From positions 124,001 to 188,000 of the forward strand of contig JACKNE010000008.1 in the NCBI GenBank assembly GCA_024235035.1: DNA of 64,000 nucleotides, written 5' to 3'. The notes under the pieces were generated by a model that worked only from the letters and a program-made list of their open reading frames with translations, did no database searches and was not told where the DNA came from. Positions 50,279-57,829 of this stretch are shown here, one piece after another (within the stretch, counting starts at the first letter, position 1; every line of letters starts with the position of its first letter). This DNA comes from Gammaproteobacteria bacterium (GTDB taxonomy: Bacteria > Pseudomonadota > Gammaproteobacteria > Competibacterales > Competibacteraceae). The translations under genes and the position numbers were made by a program.

Positions 50279-50908
50279 ATGCTAGGGTTTCCCGTTCAAT
50301 CACGCGAAAACGGCTTGACACCATTGCCTCTCAAAGCCCGTCATATTCCCAATTTAATCACCAGCTTGCGCATCCTGCTGGTAGTGCCTTTTCTGTGGTC
50401 GCTATTGGCGGAACAGTATGGCATCGCTCTGTGGCTATTCGTGATCGCTGGTGTTTCCGACGCTTTAGATGGTTTTTTGGCCAAATACTTCGGCTGGACC
50501 AGCGAATTGGGTGGCCTGCTGGACCCTATCGCCGATAAGCTACTGTTAATGGGAGCGATTTTAGCACTGGGCTGGCTAAACGAATTACCCGGCTGGTTGG
50601 TAGCGCTGGTGATTCTACGCGATTTGGTGATCGTCAGTGGTGCGATCAGCTACCACCTTTTGGTCGAGGACTTTACAGCGGCGCCCCTGATGATTAGCAA
50701 GTGCAATACCTTCTTGCAATTGATTCTAGTCTGCACGGCCATCACGCATTATGGCCTGACTCCTCTGCCAACCTGGCTGCTGATCGGATTGATCTATGCG
50801 ACGGCGCTAACCACCGTCTGGAGTGGAGTCGCCTATGTTTGGCAGTGGAGCCAGCGTGCTCGGGACCGAGGGCGGCGGGAGCAAACGGACACCAGAGACG
50901 ATGCCTGA
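50279..50908 (+). CDS. CDP-alcohol phosphatidyltransferase
   Basis: A 209-residue membrane enzyme. The signature DALDGFLAKYFGWTSELGGLLDPIADK follows the DxxDGxxA...GxxxDxxxD pattern, with Lys in place of the usual Arg. There are five or six membrane helices. Members transfer a CDP-activated diacylglycerol to glycerol-3-phosphate, serine or phosphatidylglycerol. The sequence is closest to PgsA or single-enzyme cardiolipin synthase types; which one is unclear. It lies alone between divergent and convergent neighbours. Confidence 0.9.
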   Translation: MLGFPVQSRENGLTPLPLKARHIPNLITSLRILLVVPFLWSLLAEQYGIALWLFVIAGVSDALDGFLAKYFGWTSELGGLLDPIADKLLLMGAILALGWLNELPGWLVALVILRDLVIVSGAISYHLLVEDFTAAPLMISKCNTFLQLILVCTAITHYGLTPLPTWLLIGLIYATALTTVWSGVAYVWQWSQRARDRGRREQTDTRDDA

Positions 50909-50929
50909 ACAGGCGTTCCAGCCTTCACT

Positions 50930-52141
50930 TCAACCTTTCAGCAATTCATAAGTGGCCTGATAAGCCTCCGCCAGTGCAGTCATATACGCATCGTTGATCT
51001 GGCTTGGCTCTAAACCCAAGGTATCCAGAGAGTCCCAGTCACAGCGTTCGTAAGCCAGGGTACAGGCCAGGATACGCCCTAATGATCCTTCATGATGCAG
51101 CAACGCCTTGTTGATCTCTTCATCCAACGGCAGCGCTGCCAGAATAATGTCCAGGGGCGTCTGGGTCATGGCATCCAGCACCGATAGCAGTCCGACCGTA
51201 AAACTAGCGTCTTTCTGTTCGATCTTCAAGGCATCCGCCAGTAACTCACACATCTTGGCCCGCTCCAAGGCGACGGTGATCAAATCAGCCCGATGGCTTT
51301 CGATATTGGCCAGCGAGATTAGCGTCACCCAGGAGCGGATATTCTTCAGTCCCAACATCACCACCGCACGCTGGATCGAATCGATGCGCTTGGGTAGGTT
51401 GAAATAAGCAGAATTGATATAGCGCAAGAGCTTGTAGGTCAGAGACACATCCTGGCTAATCAACGATTCGACCTTTCTGACTTCAATGTCGGGGTCGTGT
51501 AGCTTGCTGATCAGTTGCAATACCGTCAACTGATTGGTCGGGACACTTTGAAACTTCAGTAACTTGGGTTGAGAAAAGTGATAGCCCTGGAAATACTCGA
51601 ACTTGAGTATCTGGCAAAGCTCTTGAACCGATTGTGTCTCGATGCGCTCTGCCATCAGCGCGACCTTCTGCTGGCGCAATCGCGGCGCCAGACGCCGCAC
51701 TTCCTTCTCGGGCGTAGTCAACATGTCGATCTTGACATAATCGGCGACCTCCAGAAGCGCCTGATAAGCCTCATTCTCCACATAGTCATCGAGAACGAAG
51801 CGGCAGCCTTGCTGGCGCAATTCGCGCAGAGCTTGCAACAACGGTTCATCGACCATGATATCGGCGACGATCTCGAAGACCAGTTGTGGCAACGTAAAGC
51901 CCTGCAGATGACCATCCAGGATGAAATCGCGGGCGACGTTGATAAAGGCCTTCTGCTTGCCAACGACACGCTCCAAACCCACTTCGGTGACGGTATTCAG
52001 CACGATCTGCGATGTGGCGATTTCCGCATCGAGAAACTGAGCGGTGGTATCCGTCTCCGCATTTCGATAGAACAACTCGTAACCTTCAATCTCAAGATTA
52101 CGGTTATAGATAGGTTGACGGGCGAAATAAATTTCCTTCAC
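50930..52141 (-). CDS. EAL-HDOD signalling protein (YuxH family)
   Basis: A 403-residue protein. The N-terminal domain is a short EAL-like fold (IYFARQPIYNRNLEIEGYELFYR, with YELFYR in place of the EALxR motif, so it is catalytically dead). About residues 200-400 form an HDOD domain (LLRYINSAYFNLPKRIDSIQRAVVMLGLKNIRSW). YuxH-type proteins act as c-di-GMP or stress signalling scaffolds. The GTG at 52141 is favoured by GAGGT upstream; the longer open frame would cross the divergent AI-2E permease promoter. It follows the phosphatidyltransferase convergently. Confidence 0.9.
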   Translation of the reverse strand: MKEIYFARQPIYNRNLEIEGYELFYRNAETDTTAQFLDAEIATSQIVLNTVTEVGLERVVGKQKAFINVARDFILDGHLQGFTLPQLVFEIVADIMVDEPLLQALRELRQQGCRFVLDDYVENEAYQALLEVADYVKIDMLTTPEKEVRRLAPRLRQQKVALMAERIETQSVQELCQILKFEYFQGYHFSQPKLLKFQSVPTNQLTVLQLISKLHDPDIEVRKVESLISQDVSLTYKLLRYINSAYFNLPKRIDSIQRAVVMLGLKNIRSWVTLISLANIESHRADLITVALERAKMCELLADALKIEQKDASFTVGLLSVLDAMTQTPLDIILAALPLDEEINKALLHHEGSLGRILACTLAYERCDWDSLDTLGLEPSQINDAYMTALAEAYQATYELLKG

Positions 52142-52285
52142 AAACGCACCTCTGGCAAGACAGCGCGAAGGACTGACAGGGACTGGACAGCGTATATTAC
52201 CAGCATTTGAGCAACCGCCTGATGGTGAAACCGGATTCCAAAAGCATAGTCCTGGAAACAGACACAGTGAAAGGATGAATGAAAC

Positions 52286-53341
52286 ATGCAACACAAATTC
52301 CAAGCGCGCGTCTGGTTACTTTTCGGAACAATCTTCATCGGCCTACTCTATCTGATGGCCCCGGTGTTGACTCCATTTCTGTTTGCCACCTTGCTAGCCT
52401 ATTTGGGTGATCCTCTGATCGATCGACTCGAAGCGCGCAAAATTCCCCGGTCCTGGGCGGTCACACTGGTCTTTAGCGTGATCCTGCTCAGTCTCTTGCT
52501 GCTGTTGTTGCTGCTGATCCCCATGCTGACTTATCAGTGCAAGGGGCTGATGCAACGCCTGCCCGCCCATATCGACTGGTTTCAGGCGCATATTTTACCT
52601 TGGCTGCAAGCTCATTTAGGTGTCGAACCAGAATCACTCAGCCTCCGTAACCTGCAAACTCAGTTGGTCGCCTTTGCTCAAGACATGGGCGACATGGCAG
52701 GCAGCTTGCTGAAATCGTTCCGGGCTTCATCCAACGCACTGTTTAGCTGGCTCGCCGATTTGATCTTGGTACCGGTGGTGACCTTCTATCTGCTGCGCGA
52801 TTGGGATGTATTGGTAGCCCGCGTTCGTGAGTTGCTACCCCGTCGCATCGAACCGATCATCAGTCAACTAGCGCAGGAATCCGATGAAGTCATTGGCGCC
52901 TTCCTGCGCGGTCAGGTGGTCATCATGGCGGCACTGGGGGGCATCTATTCCGTTGGGTTGGCGATCATCGGCCTGGATTTCTCACTGATCATCGGGATAT
53001 TAGCCGGATTGGTTAGTTTCGTACCTTATCTGGGATTGATTATGGGCATTCTGGCCGCCAGCGTCGCGGCGCTCCTCCAATTCCACAGTGTGCTGAGCCT
53101 TATCCCCGTGTTGATCGTCTTTGGCCTCGGCCAGTTGATTAGCGATTTTTTCCTGACCCCAAAGCTGGTCGGCGATCGCATCGGTCTGCATCCAGTCGCG
53201 GTGTTGTTCGCCGTGCTGGCTGGCGGTCATCTGTTCGGCTTCTTCGGTGTTCTGCTGGCGCTGCCAGTGGCGGCGGTCATCGCGGTACTGTTGCGCCATG
53301 CTCACGATGAATATCTCAAGAGCGTATTTTACAGCGATTGA
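52286..53341 (+). CDS. AI-2E/PerM-family permease
   Basis: A 351-residue membrane protein with 7-8 membrane helices. It has a paired hairpin at the N-terminus (about 8-80), a soluble segment with amphipathic helices (about 90-150), and a C-terminal bundle containing FVPYLGLIMGI and FFLTPKLVGDRIGLHPVAVLFAVLAGG, the family signature. Members export small molecules or ions; the AI-2 role applies to only one of them. The start codon follows AGGATG. It is divergent from the EAL-HDOD gene. Confidence 0.92.
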   Translation: MQHKFQARVWLLFGTIFIGLLYLMAPVLTPFLFATLLAYLGDPLIDRLEARKIPRSWAVTLVFSVILLSLLLLLLLLIPMLTYQCKGLMQRLPAHIDWFQAHILPWLQAHLGVEPESLSLRNLQTQLVAFAQDMGDMAGSLLKSFRASSNALFSWLADLILVPVVTFYLLRDWDVLVARVRELLPRRIEPIISQLAQESDEVIGAFLRGQVVIMAALGGIYSVGLAIIGLDFSLIIGILAGLVSFVPYLGLIMGILAASVAALLQFHSVLSLIPVLIVFGLGQLISDFFLTPKLVGDRIGLHPVAVLFAVLAGGHLFGFFGVLLALPVAAVIAVLLRHAHDEYLKSVFYSD

Positions 53342-53353
53342 GCAGTCGCTTGC

Positions 53354-54664
53354 TCAGAATGCCGGACGCAAATCCACGACTCGCCTAGCCTTGCCTTCCG
53401 ACATCGGCAAGCTACGGGGTTGATGCAGTTCGACAGCTGGCTTCACCAAAATCGCCGAGCGCAGCAATTCACTAATCCGTTCACGCAGCTTGTCCAGGGT
53501 GCGCGGATGGCTGGCAAACAACGAAGCATCCACCTCAGTCTTGACCAGAAGCCGATCAAGAGATCCCCGTTTCTCTATCTGAATCAGATAATTGGTGCCC
53601 ACCCCTGGCACCTTCATCAGGGTGCTCTCGATCTGGGATGGGAACACATTGACTCCATTGATAATCAACAAATCATCGCTCCGGCCCTGGAGACGCGCCA
53701 AGCGACGATGAACACGCCCACAAGGACAATAGCCACCGGCCAGATGCGAAAGATCACGGGTGCGATAGCGTAACAGTGGGGTTGCCTGCCGCTGCAGGGT
53801 GGTCAGCACGACCTCACCGGGTTCTTCTTCGGCAAGTGGTTGTAAGGTCTGCGGGTCGATAATCTCGAGAATGTAGGCATCTTCCCAAAGATGTAAACCT
53901 GTCTGGTGCAGACACTCGAAAGCAACGCCAGGACCATTCATTTCGCTCAGACCATAGGAATTATAAGCCTTGATATCGAACAGACTTTCAATCCTGCGAC
54001 GGGTCTCCTCCGAGTGCGGTTCAGCACCGATGAAGGCTTTTTGCAGGGCGAGGTCAGTTGGATCGATATCCTCATCGACCAAAACCGCCTGGAGATGCAA
54101 TAGGTAGCTGGGGGTAGCATGGACGACTGTCGTGCGAAAATCCTGCATCAACCGAACCTGGCGGCTGGAATTGCCGGAACTGGCTGGGATGACCAGCATA
54201 CCGACCTGCTCCGCGCCATAATGCAAACCCAGCCCACCGGTGAAAAGCCCGTAACCCGTCATATTTTGAAACACATCGCGGCGGGTAGCACCCGTAGCAA
54301 CGACACAGCGAGCGACCAATTCGGTCCAGCTATCGATATCGCCCTGGGTGTGATAGATCACCGTTGGCGCGCCTGTCGTGCCACTGGAGGTATGCAGACG
54401 CACCACTAGCTCCCGGTCAACCGCCAACAAACCTTCGGGATAGGCTTCACGCAAATCTTCCTTGGTCGTATAAGGCATGTTGCGCACATCACGCAGACTG
54501 ATAATATCCTCTGAGCGGGTCAGCCCGACCTCGGCCAGCCGCTGTCGATAGAAGGGCGTCTTCAACGCCCACGCCACCGTCTTGCGCAAACTAGCCAGTT
54601 GCAGGCGCTCCAGCGCCTCCCGCTCCATGAATTCAATCGCCGGATTCCAAGCCGGTGTGTTCAT
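53354..54664 (-). CDS. Phenylacetate-CoA ligase-like AMP-binding protein
   Basis: About 436 residues, the usual PaaK length. The ATP/AMP loop HTSSGTTGAPTVIYHTQGD (about 96-114), YNSYGLSEMNGPG, and TRDLSHL plus GRSDDLLIINGVNVFPSQIE are diagnostic. It forms aryl- or acyl-CoA from the free acid and ATP. No paa catabolic genes are adjacent, so the substrate is open; stand-alone copies occur in anaerobic aromatic metabolism and in unrelated pathways. The ATG at 54664 is used. It is convergent with the AI-2E permease. Confidence 0.93.
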   Translation of the reverse strand: MNTPAWNPAIEFMEREALERLQLASLRKTVAWALKTPFYRQRLAEVGLTRSEDIISLRDVRNMPYTTKEDLREAYPEGLLAVDRELVVRLHTSSGTTGAPTVIYHTQGDIDSWTELVARCVVATGATRRDVFQNMTGYGLFTGGLGLHYGAEQVGMLVIPASSGNSSRQVRLMQDFRTTVVHATPSYLLHLQAVLVDEDIDPTDLALQKAFIGAEPHSEETRRRIESLFDIKAYNSYGLSEMNGPGVAFECLHQTGLHLWEDAYILEIIDPQTLQPLAEEEPGEVVLTTLQRQATPLLRYRTRDLSHLAGGYCPCGRVHRRLARLQGRSDDLLIINGVNVFPSQIESTLMKVPGVGTNYLIQIEKRGSLDRLLVKTEVDASLFASHPRTLDKLRERISELLRSAILVKPAVELHQPRSLPMSEGKARRVVDLRPAF

Positions 54665-54785
54665 CGATGCTGTTCCTGAGTGTTGGGAGTGGTCAGGTGA
54701 TTTTGGCCGCGACGCTGCAAGCCGCATGAGGATGGTACCATGACACGCCTGAATCTCACCGCGATGACCTATCTGGAACCCTCAA

Positions 54786-55808
54786 ATGCCTTCTCGCTTC
54801 CTGCTGGCCCTCACACTGATTCTCGGCTCACACATCGGCGCCTGCGCGACCGAGAAATTTCAGGCGACTGCGATTTCTTTGGCAGACCAGGTCGGGGTCG
54901 GCGATACCTACGCCGGGATTCGCCTACTTGGCGCATTGCGGCTGACCCGCACCGAAATCAAAGGCCAACCATTATGCGGTCTGTCGGGATTAGCCTGGGA
55001 AGAAGATACCGGTATCCTGTACGCCCTTTCCGACTTGGGTTACCTATTCCATCTGCGACCACAATTCGATGATCGAGGATATCTGACTGGCCTACAGACG
55101 GTGACCGCCTATGCATTACAGGATACGCTCGGTCGACCGTTGCGTCCCCCTTATGATGACGCCGAAGGCTTGGCTATTCGCAACGGCGCCAACGGAATTC
55201 AAGGCGACACGGAATTGCTGGTATCCTTCGAGGTCAGACCGCGAGTGGTTCGCTACCACCCAACCGGCCTCTGGCAAGGTGAAGAAAGATTGCCGACCCT
55301 ACTGCGCGATTTACATCGCTACCGTGATAACAATCAGGCGCTGGAAGCCCTGACCATCGATTCACGCTGGGGCGTACTGGTTGGAACGGAAACGCCACTG
55401 CGCAACGACCCCTCCGGACAAATCCGCCTTTTTCAACTAAACGGCCATTTCTGGATCTATCCACTGGGGCCGGCCCCAAAAAGCGCGTTAGTCGCTATGG
55501 AGGCGCTATCGGACGGCGGCCTCCTCACCTTGGAACGCGCCTTCGTCGCGCCCTTACGCCCTCTGATTATCAGCCTGCGTCGAACTGAGTTACCCACACC
55601 AGAAGGCGAAAGACTGCTGAATGTCACCGATATAGCGGTCTTCGACAGCAGCCAGGGCTGGTTGCTGGATAATTTCGAAGGGCTGACTCATCACCGAGAT
55701 CAGCGCTTCTTCATGATCAGTGACGACAACTGCAGCGCTTGGCAATCGACCCTTCTCGTGCATTTCGAACTCTTGTCGGACCCAGCGAAAAAGCGCTCCC
55801 CGAAATAG
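54786..55808 (+). CDS. Exported phytase/esterase-like beta-propeller protein
   Basis: A 340-residue protein with a signal peptide (MPSRFLLALTLILGSHIGACA). It is followed by a phytase/esterase-like fold: LSGLAWEEDTGILYALSDLG, DAEGLAIRNG, LEALTIDSRWGVLVGTETPLR, and NFEGLTHHRDQRFFMISDDN. These acidic, repetitive strands suit a metal-binding propeller. The activity of the family is not well established. The Cys near residue 20 could also be a lipobox (IGAC). Next comes the phaA remnant, 180 nt downstream. Confidence 0.85.
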   Translation: MPSRFLLALTLILGSHIGACATEKFQATAISLADQVGVGDTYAGIRLLGALRLTRTEIKGQPLCGLSGLAWEEDTGILYALSDLGYLFHLRPQFDDRGYLTGLQTVTAYALQDTLGRPLRPPYDDAEGLAIRNGANGIQGDTELLVSFEVRPRVVRYHPTGLWQGEERLPTLLRDLHRYRDNNQALEALTIDSRWGVLVGTETPLRNDPSGQIRLFQLNGHFWIYPLGPAPKSALVAMEALSDGGLLTLERAFVAPLRPLIISLRRTELPTPEGERLLNVTDIAVFDSSQGWLLDNFEGLTHHRDQRFFMISDDNCSAWQSTLLVHFELLSDPAKKRSPK

Positions 55809-55984
55809 GCAATCCACCCAGCACGCATGCGAGTGTTAACCTGCAACATGGCGTAAGTTCAGCGGATGCTGCACAGCGGAACCGGTTGACAAGGCGTATG
55901 GCAGGCTTCAATATGCTGCGCTTAAATTAACACGGTGCGTTTGGCTGATCAGTGGGTTCGCAATGGCGACAACTGTATCGTGAT

Positions 55985-56254
55985 CACTCTGACCGAAAAC
56001 AACGAAGCCTTCGCCATCTAGGCGATCTCCGTCAACCGTGAAATGGGCTGGAAAAGCCAGCGAAGTGAATGTCAACGGCGGCGCCATTGCGCCAGGCCAT
56101 CCGAATCGGCGCTTTTGGCTGCCGGATTCTGGTGACCTTGAATAAGGTATGGATGACCTGCCGAGACACCAAAAAGGGTTTCACGACCCTGAACATCGGC
56201 GACAGTCAGAGCATTGCGCTGGCCGTCGAGCACCGTTCATCAATAAGCCAATAA
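55985..56254 (+). pseudogene. Degenerate C-terminal remnant of acetyl-CoA acetyltransferase (phaA)
   Basis: Pieces of the thiolase C-terminus appear in three frames in order. Frame 1 reads NEAFAI, a TAG stop (56019-56021) where Gln is expected, then AISVNREMGW. Frame 2 (from 56065) reads VNVNGGAIAPGHP, containing the GHP active-site motif. Frame 3 (from 56105) reads IGAFGCRILVTL, then KKGFTTLNIGDSQSIALAVE. The nucleophilic Cys of the C-G-G-G region is Asn here (LNIG). The N-terminal two thirds are gone. The remnant ends 20 nt before the phaB start, where an intact phaA normally sits. Confidence 0.85.
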
Positions 56255-56274
56255 GCTTGAGGAGGAGTATCTCA

Positions 56275-57018
56275 ATGTCCCGAGTTGCAGTCGTCACTGG
56301 TGGTATCGGTGGGTTAGGCACAGCGATGTGCAAGGCGTTGGTCGAGCAAGGCCGGAAAGCGGTAGCAGTCGATTACAGCGGCATTCCCGCCGAAGTCGTC
56401 GACAAATGGAAGGCCGATCGCAAGGCCGAAGGTTTGGACATTCCGGTTTATCTCGCTGACGTCACCGATTTCGATGCTTGCGCCGAAGTGTGCAAGAAGA
56501 TCGAAGCGGAGGTCGGACCGGTTGAAATCCTGGTCAACAATGCTGGTATTACCCGTGACGCCATGTTCCACAAGATGACTCCGGAACAGTGGCATGCAGT
56601 CATCAACACCAACCTGAATAGCCTCTTCAATATGACCAAGCAGGTCTACGGGAAGATGGTCGAGCGAGGCTGGGGCCGCATCGTCAATATTTCCTCGGTC
56701 AACGGTATCAAGGGCCAAGCGGGCCAGACGAACTATTCCGCGACCAAAGCGGCGGTTTACGGCTTCACCAAATCGCTATCGCAGGAATGCGCCAAGAAGG
56801 GCGTCACCGTCAATTCCATTTCACCCGGCTACATCGGCACAGAGATGGTGCGCGCCATCCGTGAAGACGTACTGGCTTCCATCGTCAAGACGATTCCAGT
56901 GGGTCGTCTCGGTGAGCCTTCTGAAATTGCCCGGACAGTCGCCTTCATGACGGCTGAGGATGCCGGCTTCCTGACCGGCGAAGATGTCACCGTCAACGGC
57001 GGTCTCTACTTCCGCTAA
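56275..57018 (+). CDS. phaB: Acetoacetyl-CoA reductase
   Basis: A 247-residue short-chain dehydrogenase. NADPH-binding VVTGGIGGLGTAMCKAL (about 6-22), NNAGITRDAMFHKM, the Ser in NISSVNGIKGQAG and the catalytic YSATKAA (Tyr and Lys) are intact. The SVNGIKGQAGQTNYSA block is characteristic of PhaB. It makes (R)-3-hydroxybutyryl-CoA for PHA synthesis. The start is fixed by a strong GAGGAGGAG ribosome site. It follows a decayed phaA and precedes phaR. Confidence 0.96.
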   Translation: MSRVAVVTGGIGGLGTAMCKALVEQGRKAVAVDYSGIPAEVVDKWKADRKAEGLDIPVYLADVTDFDACAEVCKKIEAEVGPVEILVNNAGITRDAMFHKMTPEQWHAVINTNLNSLFNMTKQVYGKMVERGWGRIVNISSVNGIKGQAGQTNYSATKAAVYGFTKSLSQECAKKGVTVNSISPGYIGTEMVRAIREDVLASIVKTIPVGRLGEPSEIARTVAFMTAEDAGFLTGEDVTVNGGLYFR

Positions 57019-57030
57019 GTTTATGAACCG

Positions 57031-57060
57031 GGCGGCGTCGCCCTCCCTGGCGCCGCCGCC
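57031..57060 (+). other. GC-rich hairpin between phaB and phaR
   Basis: Twelve-base arms (GGCGGCGTCGCC and GGCGCCGCCGCC) pair with a single mismatch around a 6-nt loop. There is no T-run after it, so it is not a classic terminator. It could stabilise the phaB transcript or reduce read-through into phaR. Confidence 0.5.
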
Positions 57061-57085
57061 ATACCGCTTTCCTGTATGCTTCGCT

Positions 57086-57661
57086 ATGAGTGAACCGCGT
57101 ATCATCAAGAAATACCCTAACCGTCGACTCTATGACACGGCCGTTAGCAGCTACATTACCTTGGAAGATGTCAAACAACTGGTGCTGGATCGCGCCAATT
57201 TTCATGTCATCGATGCCCGAACCAATACTGACATTACACGCGGGATTCTATTGCAGATCATCAGCGAGCAGGAAGAACAAGGCAATCCGATCTTCACTAC
57301 AGAGGTGTTGGCGCATATCATTCGGTTTTATGGTGACACCTTGCAAGGCATGATGGGAAATTACCTTGAGAAAAGCTTGCAGGCATTCGTGGATCAACAG
57401 CACCTGTTTCGAGAACAGATGCGTACGTTTATCGGCAAAAATCCGCTGGCGATGATGACCGAATTGGTCGAACACAACCTGTCGCTCTGGAAGAGCGTCA
57501 ACGAGCAACTCCAAAAGCCTTATCCTCCATCCGCCATTAATGAGCTCTCATCGCCGGCTCGGCCGGCCGCTGGATCACCCGAAAAACCGATCGCCACGCC
57601 ATCATCACCCGCGAAACCGGAGAAAGAACGGAAAAACAGCAGAAAAGACAAGAATATTTGA
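57086..57661 (+). CDS. phaR: Polyhydroxyalkanoate synthesis repressor PhaR
   Basis: A 191-residue protein. Residues 1-60 are the PHB/PHA accumulation regulator DNA-binding domain (IIKKYPNRRLYDT, SYITLEDVKQLVLD), and residues 65-110 are the PHB-binding accumulation regulator domain (ILLQIISEQEEQG, LAHIIRFYGDTLQGMMGNYLE). It represses phasin and PHA genes and is released when it binds PHA granules. The tail is Pro/Lys-rich and disordered. The ATG at 57086 begins MSEPRIIKKYPN, the normal family start. A palindrome fitting its site overlaps the phasin promoter at 24625. Confidence 0.95.
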   Translation: MSEPRIIKKYPNRRLYDTAVSSYITLEDVKQLVLDRANFHVIDARTNTDITRGILLQIISEQEEQGNPIFTTEVLAHIIRFYGDTLQGMMGNYLEKSLQAFVDQQHLFREQMRTFIGKNPLAMMTELVEHNLSLWKSVNEQLQKPYPPSAINELSSPARPAAGSPEKPIATPSSPAKPEKERKNSRKDKNI

Positions 57662-57829
57662 GATTCTGCACCCGTCCTCTCTAAACCTGCACCTCCAGAT
57701 AGATATCCGCCTGCCCTCCAAGGTTCTGTCAGCGATGAGTGGCCTGATCCGCGCAATGACCAAGGTTGGTCTATCATGGCCTTCTTGACGGAGCGCTAAA
57801 TTATCACTCGATCCAACCCACCTCGCTAT

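Noticed and set aside
55886..55917. Sigma-70 promoter for phaB
   Set aside because: TTGACA is perfect, but the nearest good -10 (TATGCT) is 20 nt away and the one at 17 nt (CAATAT) is poor, so it is mentioned only in the PhaR finding.
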